Of a stretch of DNA of 64,000 bases, positions 12,180-23,646 are shown in pieces. Numbering within the stretch: the stretch's first letter is position 1; each line of letters opens with the position of its first letter. Source of the DNA: Botryotinia globosa (lineage: Eukaryota; Ascomycota; Leotiomycetes; Helotiales; Sclerotiniaceae); assembly GCA_014898425.1 (NCBI GenBank), contig RCSZ01000009.1, forward strand, positions 1,364,001 to 1,428,000, read 5' to 3'. Position numbers and translations under genes: made by a program. A model generated the notes under the pieces. The model was not told the DNA's origin, made no database searches, and saw only the letters and a list, made by a program, of their open reading frames with translations.

Positions 12180-13880
12180 CCGTGATTTTGAAGTTGTAGC
12201 ATCCCTCAAACATACCAAGCATGCTGAAATGGCTCCAGCCATCGTAGGTACTTTGATGACTTGTCCATTGAATATCTGCGCAACCATGAACTGGAGGTTA
12301 TTTTTTTGAGCCGTAGCGAGCATTTTCATAGCAGAAATCGAATCTTCGCCAAGATGATAGAAAGTATCATTAACTCCTGTACTCTCCTCACTCGTATCGA
12401 GCAATGCTACCTAGATTATGCGATGTTTACATGTACTTTTTCGTTGATGGAGGGAGGTGGAAGTTTCTTAAAAGTCTCATCTAGCGAGGTACCTAGTTGC
12501 TGAGAGTTGAGAGTGGCGGGAAGCTGACGTAGAGACTTGCGGTCTAGTTTTCCCGGGGAAGGTACAGGTTTGGAATCGAGAAATGTATAAAATAATATTT
12601 TGGAATCGTTGCTGTTCGTAAGCAAGGAGATGGATAGTCACCAAACCGTGTACTTTCCGAGTTATGATGTTCTTTTCCCCTTTCTTTCTGGAATTGCAAG
12701 AAAGCCACCAGACTTGGATTTTTCACCAAGATCGCCAGAGGGTAGTATCTCAATTATAACATTGACGAGGAATGGTCCAGGAATAGCTTCTCGTATGTAT
12801 CATTCTATCTGCCCACGTTCGAAGCGTTGATGTACACGGAAGAAACACTTGGGCCGTCGATCACGAGTTCACTGGTCACACCAATAGGGTGAAGTCTTTC
12901 CTGATTCCTTGGATCTATAATCCAGCGTCTATAGTTGAATGAATGATTTCGGTCGTACGATGTTTCTTGGATCTGTGTTTGGCATTGATCTAGTGTCGAT
13001 CGCTGAGTGCGGACTACTTTCTGAGGGGCCTTGATCATTCTTTAGTGTCACGCTATGTGCTCAGGTTTCAATATCGGGTTTCTTGAGAGACTGGCGGCTG
13101 AGCAGCAGAGTTGTGAATGTCGGCAGAATATCCGGATTCAATAGTTTGGCTACCGTTGACGTGAAGTTAGTAAACGTCACGCCCATTCGGATCATCGATC
13201 CCGTTACATCGTTCAAACGCTCTTCTTCTGATGATATACAGCTGCAAGGTCCAGCAGTCAAACCAGTAAGTTATGTCTGAAATACTTAAATCAAATGTGC
13301 AGAAGAAAATTGATCGTATGGTTTGCTCAGAAATTGAGATGTATACAGTTAAGTGGTCATGCTAATATTGTTAGCGTACTAAGCTTGAAGCTGTATATGA
13401 CATTGATCAATATATCTCTTGATCACTGTTATAAAGTTATTCTCATTTACGTCTGGCACTATTGATAGGCAAGTGTCAAATAATGAAGATAAGGGGGCCG
13501 CATTTCTAATTGATTGTAAAACGTCAGTGAGAGGCAGAAATTGGCTAGGGTCTTCCTCTTGGAGTATCTCAAGATGTTCAATGATAGATTGCAGCACTAT
13601 TCTCCTCAGCTATGAAGCCTGCGCTAATCTTTCTAATAGTTTTGAGGTCAAGGTACTGACTTGCCGGACGTTTTCACTTTAGATGTATATTCTCTGGGAG
13701 AAATGAGTAGACAAAGAAATGATCCTGTTCGATGAGAAGGTGAATATTTCACAGGAAGAAAGGACATCGGATTATCCTTCAGACCTACCACTCGGAATTC
13801 CTGAACCAGGACTGACAGGTGCCATGCGTTTATACAATGGCGAGTCCTGCACTGCGTAGGCACCGAGCGGCAGGACAACT
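12180..13880 (-). pseudogene. Degenerate NRPS fragment (C?-A-T order)
   Basis: Disconnected minus-strand frames carry pieces of a nonribosomal peptide synthetase in the correct module order. At about 13880-13380 there are weak condensation-like pieces: a degraded HHxxxDxW-like RHCINAWHLSVLVQEF and a PLSSLFDTCLSI segment. At 13261-13064 lies adenylation sequence (SEEERLNDVTGSMIRMGV, STVAKLLNPD), but the GGE-type motif is replaced by SRQSL. At about 12940-12820 is the A-domain segment WIIDPRNQERLHPIG followed by ELVIDGPS. At about 12710-12670 is LVAFLQF and at about 12560-12500 the A10-like GKLDRKSLRQL. At 12404-12240 is a thiolation domain with LGEDSISAMKM, which still has the phosphopantetheine Ser. 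Stops and frame changes separate every piece, and the central A-domain core with its substrate-coding residues is missing or unrecognisable. It is not a functional enzyme. The C assignment is tentative; A and T are clearer. Confidence 0.8.
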
Positions 13881-14288
13881 GAGATAGCGTAATTCATCTG
13901 GCAAAAGCTGATAAGAACGGTTGGTATCTGCAAGATATTCATAGTGGCAGTGTTCTAACAGAAGTTGACGTATTCCAAGTATAGGCTCAACTCTGAGATA
14001 CATATATTATGTGGATAACACCAACATACCGGAACACTGACTTCTATAAGATGTCTAGATTTCGAGCTTCCTGAATAGGCGAAGTTATTGAATATCAGGG
14101 CAGGGTATGAGATAAGAGAGTTCAATTATTGATTCTTATATCTTAAGACACAAGATCAGTAGTGATATTTCAATCAATACTATATTATCAGGGAAAACAT
14201 ATCGACCTCGTCTGTTCGAGCCCTCTGCTTATGATTCGTTCTTCAACATTCCGAACTCACTTTGCAATCTCTAAGTCCTTGAATAAAA
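13881..14288. other. Spacer between NRPS relic and MFS pseudogene
   Basis: AT-rich spacer of about 400 bp between the diverging NRPS and transporter relics. It may be the former shared promoter of a small metabolite cluster (inference). No coding sequence is recognised. Confidence 0.4.
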
Positions 14289-16209
14289 ATGAGTACCGAA
14301 AGACAGCAGGATGAAGAGTACACGAACACACCTGTAATTGACTCAGCATCAATTGCAACGGACGAATCAACTGAAAAGAACCTAAAACCCTTATATTTCC
14401 ACGACCCCAAGAACCTCCAGATTCCAGAAAACGAGATTAGACCAGAGGATATACAAATAATCTACCCAAGTGTCCTGGACTTCAGTGTTATATCGATATC
14501 TTTATGTCTATGTGTTTCTTGTCGGTCTTGTAAGTTGTCCCGACTCACGTTCCTTCCAACCCGCGTGCTGACGTGGGACTTCAAGAGATGCTACCATTCT
14601 CACTACTGCAATACCACGAATCACAGACGAATTCCATTCGGTAGCTGATGTTGGCTAGTATGATGCTGCATTGTGAGTTTTCTCGTGCGTTTTCATGCTG
14701 GAGATATATCTACTCAAACACTACAGCCGACTGACATCGTGCATGTCTCAATTATCCCAAGGCAAACTCTTCACTCACTACAATGTGAAATGGGTATTCC
14801 TTATCAACATAGTGATATTCGAGATTGGAATTCCCAATTCCGGAGTGGCCCCAAGTTCTGTGGTTTTTATCATTGGGCGGGCAATAACCGGTCTCGGCTT
14901 CTCTGGAATTAGCCAAGGTTGTATGATGTATAAAGACTAGCAACATATCCATCCTATCAAACTTCCAAGGCTGATGATGAGGTTTTTGGTATTATTGCCA
15001 TGTCGAAACCACTGAAGCAGCGGCCAACTTACATCGGGCTCATCAGTGCAAGCGAGTTCTTTGCGACTGCTGTCGCTCCACTACTCGGCGGAGCACTCAC
15101 TTCCAATTTATCATGGAGATGGTGTTTCTATATCAATATCCCGATTGCTGCTGCTCCGGCAGCAATTTTGTTGTTCTTTTTGAAGCTGCCAACTCAAGTA
15201 GCTACACGCCACATGAGCCAGAGAGAAAAGCTTCGCGATCTTGACTCTCTAGGATTCACTTTCTTCGCACCTACAGTGCTATGCTTGCTGTTGGCTCTGC
15301 AGTGGGTTGGTTCTGCTTATGCTTGGAGCAATGCGCGCATTGTTGCGCTTTTCATTCTATCGCCTTTCATTCTATCGCCCATCCTCTTTGGGACATTTTG
15401 TTTTATTCAATCGAGAAAGCAAGAAAGGGACATGCTGCCCCCATACATCATTATGAAAAGCGCCATTGCAGTGGCATCAATACAAGATACAGTCTTTCCC
15501 TTTCAACTTCTCGTGCTATCGCCGAGTACCATGTAAGTTAGAATTGCCATTCATGTCAATCAAAGACTAATTCGCTCGCTAGCTTCCAATATGGTTCCAG
15601 ACAGTTCGAGGCACTTCACCACTTCCATCGGAGGTCAATACGTGAGCTCTCGTAATATCGGTGCTTGTATTCGCAGTCCTCTCTGGTCTAATCACATCTT
15701 CCACAGGATCCTATAAGCTGATTATGGTTCCCGCCAGTGTGTGCGTGGTTACAGGAGTGGCGTTGATGACAACTCTCACAGTTAGCTCGCCGAGCCGACT
15801 ATGAATACCATCACTCGTACTGCTGGGAATCGGGACCCGCAGTAGTATATCTGCTCCGTCCATAGCAGCTCAGACTATCTTGGACCCGAGTGACATGACG
15901 ATTGGCATGGCTATCAAGAGCTTTTCTCAAGATACTGGGGCAGCATTGTTCATCAGCATTGCGCAAGCGATATTTTTAAATCGACTGGTTAGTAACTTGA
16001 GGGAAAGAGTACCGTTGTTAAATCCCTCGGATATTGTTCAGCTTGGTGCCACAAACATATACGGTGCTATTCCTCCGCAGGACTTGACAGGCGTTAAGAT
16101 ATCTTATAACCAAGCTGTCAAGAGTGCCATGTACGTATCTGTGTCTTTGGCCGTATGCATGGTAATAGCAGGATGTGCGGTGCACAGAAGAACCAAAAGT
16201 ACAGCATGA
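14289..16209 (+). pseudogene. Broken DHA2-type MFS efflux transporter
   Basis: Relic of a 14-helix drug:H+ antiporter of the DHA2 family, the type often found beside fungal toxin and peptide clusters. The order is intact: an acidic cytosolic N-terminus, a first helix (YPSVLDFSVISISLCL), TTAIPRITDEFHSVADVG, then VKWVFLINIVIFEIG, IIGRAITGLGFSG, RPTYIGLISASEF, LLGGALTSNLSWRWCFYIN, and a C-terminal block ending GCAVHRRTKSTA. Three lesions are clear. There is a 1-nt loss near 14513-14517. TAG at 14656-14658 stands where the family has Trp (DVGWY). TGA at 15802-15804 again stands at a Trp-like position. Both nonsense changes are the G-to-A type expected from RIP-like mutation. Several short introns (for example starting at 14532 and 14672) can still be read. 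The ancestral function is clear; loss of function is very likely. Confidence 0.85.
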
Positions 16210-17139
16210 AGTGTTTCTCTGGTCAGTTTTCCTCCAGGGCTTGAGGCCATTGTTCTGTAAGCCGTTTAGAAACCTCTGGAGTGCTGGCCCAACAGTTTTG
16301 ATAATCTTATAGGTAGAGAGAGATATTTATCTAGCCAGAGACTGTGGATAAACCCAGATATCGAACCCATATTAACCATATGCCACTCTTTAATCACTAA
16401 CAAGCCGCGAATTAAACGTCTTGATCGTCGCTAAGCTTGCAGGATATCAATACCGAATAGTCTTTTACTCTCTTTAACATTGCAAGTCACTAAGGCATGA
16501 CGAATTCCGGTCGATGGCTATTCATGAAATGTCAAACCTTTTCCTTTCTTTCCAAGATTCCACAACGGAAGAAATGGATTCGAAGATATGATATCGAGAG
16601 TGAGGATGCGTATATTTGGAATTCTACCAAGGTCAACTGCTGAAATCTGCCTCGTGCACACAGGAAAAATTCAGGAATACTTTCTATTGAGAGGTACGGA
16701 CTAGGGCCCGAAAGATTTTGCCCTTGCTAGCTCCAATAACAGGAACGTATTGTTTTGACATTGTTTACTGCCAGCTGTCATCGCTGATGTGTTTAAGTCT
16801 TCGTAGTGTTGATTGCGACGCTGCGGATACGGAGATATGGCACGGGGTGGTAGGGTTTGAGAATTTCGCTTGGCGCTTTTGGTGCAGCTATCTAGGTAGT
16901 ATTGTTATGAATTTGCTGTGACTACTTTACTTGATAGATTGGATTTGCATATATTTCGTTGTTGATATAAATCCAAGAGCTTGTTGGTGGAAAAAAATTC
17001 ATGTCTCTGTATCTATTAATGATATTGACGGCACCTCGTCGAGTATATATCCCTCCTTCGAGCCTTGAATCCTCTCGATCAACTTTGTCTTATTCAAAAG
17101 GGTGTGATAGGTGGTGTGTATTCGTCCATTCATTCATAA
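16210..17139. other. AT-rich spacer
   Basis: About 930 bp after the transporter relic. No gene, RNA or long repeat is recognised. Open frames are short and composition is AT-rich, in keeping with the decayed island to its left. Confidence 0.4.
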
Positions 17140-17571
17140 ATGTCTGCTATTATCGCTAATTTTGAAGCAGTCAAGTCAAACGAATATCTTTGCATTCGAA
17201 TCTTCAAACTTCAAGAGCCGCGCCAAAAATCGATCCTGATCTCCCTTCTATATCCACATTCGAAAAGAAGTACGGAGCATTTACGTGAAATTAACACTAG
17301 AATGCCTGAAGTCGAATTTGATTTTCCATATCCATGTCCCCAGGACCCTGACATGAAGAACGCAGTTTGGTGAAACTACCGGAGGGCATTACGAAGAAGT
17401 CGAATACCAAACTTTCAAATCGATCAATGATGACAGATATATGTCACGGCGCAATCGAGAAGATAAACAAGGTAGCATAATCGTGAATTCAGGAAGAGAA
17501 CACTGCGAACGCTACTCGACAAAAGAGCCCAAAGAGATTTTATTCTTTACAAAGGGCAGGCAGTACTTGTA
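17140..17571 (+). pseudogene. Possible orphan gene split by a frameshift
   Basis: An ATG frame at 17140-17373 encodes 77 aa (starting MSAIIANFEAVKSNEYL). It ends in TGA at 17371 just as another frame becomes open, running to TAA at about 17571 (GGHYEEVEYQTFKSINDD and onward). A single-nucleotide frameshift near 17355-17370 would make one continuous frame of about 143 aa. No family is recognised. No GT-AG intron removes the break convincingly. It could be a young pseudogene, an orphan gene, or chance. Confidence 0.25.
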
Positions 17572-19026
17572 ATGGACACATATTTCAAATTGACAACCGC
17601 AAGGACTAGCCAAGAGAAGGTTTGATAAACATCTAGAGTTGCCTTCAAATCCAATATCCTTTTCGTTGTAAAATCACTTTCGTTACCGATCATACTAAAA
17701 GCTTAGGTGCAATCTACTTTCTCCTTTGCCCCCTCCTCTTTGCTTGAATTGCTGGTTTTCATAGGATATTTACTCAATATGTTCCTCGAATCTTCGAACC
17801 TAACGTTTCCCTACAAGATAGCACACCTATTACACAAATACCCACAAGCCCTGAATATCGACTCCTCGTCTAAATTCATGTGTAACTGCAAACCGGCAGT
17901 CTCAGTAAATCTTCCATTAGCTTTTTCTATTAAAGATATTCAAAGCTATATACTCCAAAACATTGCTCCATATTAAACACTTCAAAAAACTATCGCTAAA
18001 TAATCCCTTCAGATATTTATATCTTTTAGAGTATTATCCCTAATCGCTTTGTTTATTAACTATCATTTTATTCCAAAAAGATTTTTAAAAAAAGGATTAG
18101 ATTCTAATAATGAATCAATGCAAGATTCGTTTGCTATACGAGCTGCGCTAGCTAGCCCACAGGAACGCAAGTTGTAGAGCTCATCTCCAATGTGTATTGG
18201 TACTTGAAGCCTATCCTAGGGACTCTCTCACTTCTCAATTGATAAATTTTAACTAGAGTAAGACAGCCGACCACCCCGTAGCGTCGCGCAAAAATGAACA
18301 AGAAATCTAGGTAGTGACACCCGGGGGGGGAGAAACCACATATCCATAGCACTAGCCACCCACCCATCACATGAGAAGAATCTGTCATGAATATGTTCTG
18401 CTCTACCAACATGGAAAACTTTCGTAACTCCACTCAGACTTACTCACATTTACATTCACATAATTCACAAGGAACTGGCCACATATTTTATTTCTTGATA
18501 TTATTCATCTTGACTGTTTTCTGCTCATTTGTATGCATGACCAACCACCCATCCCCATACGAGAAGACGTAAGGCCCACCGAATCTCTGTCCACCAGGAG
18601 CAGTAGAGTGAAGGGAGCAGTTCTTACCAAGGTACCACCCACCACCCAGCTCTGTAGCCAGCCATGAAACCATAGTGCAGCAGGCGCTCAGGGTATTAAA
18701 AGAGATCTTTTACAAGACATACTGTGATGTATGCAAACAACCAATCAATCCATAAAAACAAGGTATCCCATGTGAAGACTCAGGTTAACAGGTATAAAAA
18801 TCATACTGATTATGTGATATGATATGATAAGCCTGCAACCCCTTTCACAAATCAACCAACGTACCAAATATCACTCGCTGCGTGTCATGTCATGCTTGTT
18901 TTCGCTTTCCAATCCATCGAATAGATTGAGAGATAGATGAGACACCCATTAGCGTGAAAATCATCATGCCATGATGTCTATATCAAAACCTTCAGTGTTC
19001 CTTCCATCCTATATGGTCCCTAACCA
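17572..19026. other. AT-rich spacer with a 9-G tract
   Basis: About 1.45 kb with no gene. 17900-18130 is strongly AT-rich and stop-dense. A run of nine G follows ACACCC near 18321-18333. The right end should hold the 3' UTR of the minus-strand gene that stops at 19027. Confidence 0.4.
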
Positions 19027-20872
19027 TCATAACTCTTCTTCATCGACATCCTTCATTGCTGGTTCTGGGAGGGGAGTCTGTGCAGCTTCGGCTGCTGCTA
19101 CAATGTCAAGATTACTCGAAAATCCTGCTAGTCGTTTATCCAGAGACTCATCACCGAGGAGACTAGCTCTATGTTTCTTCATAGGACTACCAACAAAGTT
19201 GTCGTCTGTGAGGCTCTTTCCGAACACATTGTTTGGTAAAGTTAGGCCATTGTTGTCTCCATCTGTAGCGGGAGTAGCATTGCCAGATGTATTGCTGGCC
19301 GAGTTAGGTGATCTGCCCAAGTTGTTATTCAAATTCCCAGCGGAATATTGGCGTTTTAACTTCAATCAAGATTAGCATACTTTCTTACAAGTACAATGTG
19401 ATTACCATACCTTGATTCGTCCAACCCCATCTGCTAATTCTCCCTGAAACTTTGCATCTTCGGTACTCAAAGTCTTATTTGGATCATCCTTATCATCTAC
19501 TTCTTCCATCTTTACTCCATTATCGTCGTCATCTTCATCGTCGCTGTCTTCCATCATGCCGGCATTTCCATTACTCTCCTTTTTAGATTTGCTGCGCTTT
19601 GCGGAGGTGTCGTTATCTCTAAAGGCGGAAAACCCAACGGTTCCAGTGTTACTCAATTTGCCAATATTTCCAAAGTCTAACTGTGTTGACCTTCGTTTCG
19701 CAGCACTGCTGTTTATCTTTTCCTGCTTTGAATTTGGTAGAATGCCCATCTTTTGCAATTGACCTGTGGTGACATGTTAGAGAGTGGTATTGTGACAGAA
19801 AACAGAAACAAAGCTTACGTTGACCTCGATAGAAGAATGTAAAGACCGCGAAAGGCTTATCGGGCCCATCTATTCCAGTGACAGTTTGTGTGCTAATCGA
19901 TTTTGGGTCTAATGTCTTGGGCTTTGCAAAACTTGTGGTGTGATCAATATCTCCCTCTCCTCCTTCTTCATTGCCCTTCTCTCCTTCTTCATCATCATCA
20001 TGAGCATCAAATTGTGGAGAGTATTCGCCGCGTTTGATTTCTCCAGATGCGAGTACCCGAAACATAGCAACCTTGATTTGTCCTGCAGCTTCCGGTAGAG
20101 CATCATCGTCGTCCGAGTCTGAGCTGAAACTTTCGTCATCTGAAACGGTCTCGACCGGCGATTGGTCATCTGCTCCGTATCGTAGAACTTCTCGTGCTGT
20201 GGATCTCTTTCTTGGTGTCATCATGTCTGCGAGTTCATCATCACTGCCAATTTCCTCCTTTCTGCGCCTACGACGCTTCTCGAACTTTTGTCGACGCTTT
20301 TCGATTCTTGCAGCGGCATCTTGTCCGTCAAGATCAAGTCCGTTCAACCATCGCTCTAGTCCAACCTCGCGGAACAAAAACTCTCTCTCAGCAAGTCCTC
20401 CTCCTTCAGAGTCTGGAACCTGAACCCATCGAGAATTTACCCATGTCTCTTCGCTTGGTCGTAAAAGAGTGGCCACTTCTTCCTTTGGTCTGCCATCAAA
20501 ATAGATATATGCAGCGATTGTTTCATTTTCTGACTTGGTGATTGGTATGTAGGGACCGACTTGACCAGCGAAATTTGTCTTCTCGCCAAAGCCAGGCAAG
20601 CCAGTGACGGTTTGAGGCTGAGGATAAGGGTTCGCGGGTGTTGCTTTCGGCGTGCTGTAAGGAATGGGAAGACCTGGAGTTAACAACGTAATTGAGATAG
20701 CAAACTTTGCGGCTTCAGGTTTATTGGTGGTCGAATCGCGGGGAATTTTGGGTTGAGGGACGGGGATGTAAGTGTTAATACGACTGAATCTTGATTGTCG
20801 AGTTACTCCATATTCAGGGAGCGGTGATCCTTCAGCGTGGACACTGACAGCAATACCTTTGAAGCAAGGCAT
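19027..20872 (-). CDS. DUF7918-like acidic fungal protein
   Basis: Protein of unknown function. Three exons, 20872-19819, 19763-19411 and 19359-19027, join with 55- and 51-nt introns and give 579 aa. The N-terminal half begins MPCFKGIAVSVHAEGSPLPEY, includes ETIAAYIYFDGRPKEE, and later FAVFTFFYRGQ. This resembles the fungal domain catalogued as DUF7918 (from memory; needs a profile search). A strongly basic patch (RIEKRRQKFEKRRRRRKEE, near residues 190-210) looks like a nuclear localisation signal. Long acidic runs of Asp/Glu/Ser follow (near 245-310 and 430-460). The C-terminus is Asn/Ser-rich and ends in acidic residues. The NLS-like patch and acidic blocks suggest a nuclear or chromatin role, but that is inference. 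It is divergent from NTF2. Confidence 0.8.
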
Positions 20873-20936
20873 CTTACCTCACCGATACAATATGGCAGAC
20901 GAAGCCGCACAGCCTGATATGTATAACTTATAAGTA

Positions 20937-21005
20937 TTGTAATTTGTATCTGTATTTGTATTTGTATTGGTATTGATATTGGTTTTGGTATTGGTATTTG
21001 TGTTG
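20937..21005. repeat. Degenerate GTATTT/GTATTG hexamer repeat
   Basis: Imperfect tandem hexamers of the form GTATTT, GTATTG and GATATT, about 70 bp upstream of the minus-strand gene starting at 20872. Probably slipped-strand expansion. It may lie in that gene's 5' leader. Confidence 0.7.
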
Positions 21006-21253
21006 AACGTGGGGGGATGGATTAAAGTTGAAGAGGCCGAGCTTTTGGAAAGCTCCGTCCGATTGTAGGTGATAATAAGGATGGGATGAGGAGGCTGAAG
21101 GTCTGGAAATGAAAATGGATGGTTGCCTCTAGCGTGCGTACCTTGTTACTGAAAGCCTTGTGCGTTCGTTGCGTTTGTTGCGTTTGTTTGAATGTTCTGG
21201 GTGGAATTGGGAGTACAAGCAAGCCAAAGCCAATGGTTGTTGTATTTGTATTT

Positions 21254-21280
21254 GGAGTTGGAGTTGGAGTTGGAGTTGGA
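21254..21280. repeat. GGAGTT hexamer repeat
   Basis: Short tandem array of GGAGTT units, one of a set of unrelated 6-bp arrays in this spacer. Confidence 0.75.
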
Positions 21281-21342
21281 CTATCGTAGAAACTCCTTGA
21301 CTTTTCCTCGAGGTGTAACTTGGTGCGATTGTATCTCTTTGA

Positions 21343-21384
<42 letters not shown>

Positions 21385-21440
21385 CGAGCGAGATTGAGAT
21401 TGAGATTGAGATTGAGATTGAGATTGAGGATGAGGATGAG
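21343..21440. repeat. GAGTGA then GAGATT hexamer arrays
   Basis: About six GAGTGA units change over through GCGAGC to about five GAGATT units and then GAGGAT units. All keep a 6-bp period, so any overlapping frame stays open. This explains the long Ser/His-repeat frame on the minus strand without calling a gene. Confidence 0.85.
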
Positions 21441-22823
21441 TACGGGTCTGAGTAGAGTCGAATGGTAGGTAGGTTGAATTACATGTCATGTACGACCAAT
21501 CAATCACTCCATGGTAGAAGAAAACAATGAATTCCTCAAGTTTCGCTAGGCTGACGAACAACTGCACAGTGCAGACCAACAACAAGTCAAAAGTATCTAT
21601 CGAAGAAAAGGAAGAGGGGCATAAATATGACTTTTACCAACAATACCATGTAAAATCATTAATAAGTCACCAGTGAAAGTGGTCATCACGAATGTATTGA
21701 TGTGTTGGAACTTGGAGGGAAGACAATACTGCTACCTGGGTAATAATAAATCACACCGCTTCATCATTTTGATCATGGAAGAATCTTCAAACAGAATATT
21801 GTTCCTCAACAGGTGGTCGGTGGTTTGGCTTGTGGTCACAGTGAATCACTTCAGTTCAATTCAAATCCCGTGAACATTCATTTGGATGCGAGTATCCCGA
21901 GGTTCTTTCAGACAGAACTTGAGCCAAAGATTGATGATTGTTGCTATGTATAAAATAGAAAATATCAAAAGATTTCATGGGAAATCTTGATATCACCAAA
22001 ATCGCCTTGATATCACACCCTGGTGATTGATGAAAATATCACCAACGAATCGTCCATAGTTACGATGACCCCGCCTCAGTATACCATGGCTTGCTAACTT
22101 GAGCTCTAAACATATGCTGCGATATGCGACAATCTGAATTATTCTCAATGTTAAAAATGCCTAAAAATCTCGATGAGTGTTAGCTAAATCCTTGTAAAGA
22201 TTTCTGCAATGATAATGATGAAGAGCATTTGATTGATAGAGTCAGACTGTTGAGCTTGATATATTGATTGAATCGACATGGTTATTCAGAAGGCCGTTCT
22301 TAATGGAAGGTTTTGTCATCATACAAAAATGCTAGGAAGGAAGTGTGTGCATGCGGTAAAGCAAAAGAAACCCATAAACATACCATGATTAGACCTGACG
22401 CTGTCGAGCGGCTATTGTAAGTAATCAGTTTGGTTGAGAAAAATAGAATGTCAACATTGATTCGAAGTCAAATCCCCATCCAGATTCATATCAATCAGAG
22501 AATGCTCGGGACTTTGTATGGTTGAAGAAACTTACGCAAATAAGATGGTGGAAAGAGAAAAAGCATTGAATGGATTTAAAGGAAAGGGAAGGGATAAATT
22601 TTCGAGCTATTTGCCGACGTGACTAAGCTGTATTAGGTAAAGCGCATGACAGCCCAATTGTGGTGTCCACTCTACTGAAGTGTCTGGTGTCTGGTATTAT
22701 TCAAAATCACCCATAGAAACCCCTCTATAATAATAATTTCCCCTCCAAAACCAGCAAACCAACATCACAAAATATCCTTTCTAAATAACTTCTTCTAAGA
22801 AAGCCTCATAAACTTAGAGCAAG

Positions 22824-23646
22824 ATGGCCGGTACGTTAATTACTTCGCATTCCGAGTATCTCACAGATAGGGCCTATACGTTCAAATTTTACTTGATGCG
22901 ATCCATTCGTTAATTTATCTACCTCTTCATGATTTGAGGCTAACTCCTATTCTATAGACTTCGAAAGTGTCGCAAGTAAGTTTATGGCATATTCCATCGC
23001 AGATGAATCAAGGCAGCAACTAGCATCGAATCGTCCCGAAATCTGTGTGCGATGATGCACGGCTGTTCTAAACTTCTAGCAGCGGCATGCTGACAAGGCC
23101 AACCATTAATAGAGCAATTCACCGAATACTACTACAACCAGTTCGATGCGGACAGAAAGCAGTTGGCTCCTCTTTACGTCAGTGCCAACATTGCCCCGGA
23201 AAGATTTCTTGCTAATAAGCTTTCAGCGTGAGAACTCCATGTTGACTTTTGAGTCCGCTTCTGTCCTTGGAGCCGGTGCCATCGTAGAAAAACTTGGAGT
23301 ATGTTTCACTCCCTTCTTATGCATATCAATACTAAAATAGCCCGGTGCAGTCTCTTCCTTTCGAGAAGGTCAAGCACGCAGTCTCAACTCTCGATGCGCA
23401 ACCATCCGGAGAACACGGTGGAATTTTGATTTTGATCACAGGAGCCTTGTTGGTAAGTCGAAAACTTGATGAGTCGCGCGCAAATAGAAGTTGCTGTGGC
23501 ATGATTCATATCAGACGCTGACAAGAATCTTTCAGGTCGATGAGGAGCAAAGACCTATGAACTACAGCCAAGCTTTCCAACTTATGCCAGATGGAGCTGG
23601 AAGCTATTTCATTTTCAACGATGTTTTCAAGTTGGTTTTCGGATAA
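22824..23646 (+). CDS. NTF2: Nuclear transport factor 2
   Basis: Imports Ran-GDP into the nucleus by binding it and FxFG nucleoporins. Six exons are read: 22824-22830, 22958-22975, 23113-23177, 23227-23298, 23351-23452 and 23536-23646, giving 124 aa, the normal family length. The protein begins MADFESVAKQFTEYYYNQFD. The typical segments follow: LAPLYRENSMLTFES, GAGAIVEKL, ILILITGALLVDEEQ, and the C-terminal FIFNDVFKLVFG. The first exon has only seven coding bases, so the start is easily missed; the short exons also explain why no long open frame shows. Splice sites are GT...AG throughout. Upstream is a CT-rich leader. The gene appears intact. Confidence 0.95.

Larger units (their letters stand above)
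20873..22823. promoter_or_regulatory. Divergent spacer, DUF7918-like gene / NTF2
   Basis: A 1.95-kb spacer holding the promoters of two divergent genes. The left half (20940-21440) is packed with 6-bp simple repeats. A minus-strand frame at 21022-21585 is made of their Ser/His/Thr/Pro translation and is not credible as a gene. The right half is AT-rich. Close to NTF2 is a CT-rich leader (about 22720-22800) typical of fungal housekeeping promoters. Confidence 0.5.

Noticed and set aside
21022..21585. Minus-strand frame of 187 codons with Ser/His/Thr/Pro repeats
   Set aside because: It is the translation of hexamer repeats that keep every frame open; no domain, and it sits in a promoter region.
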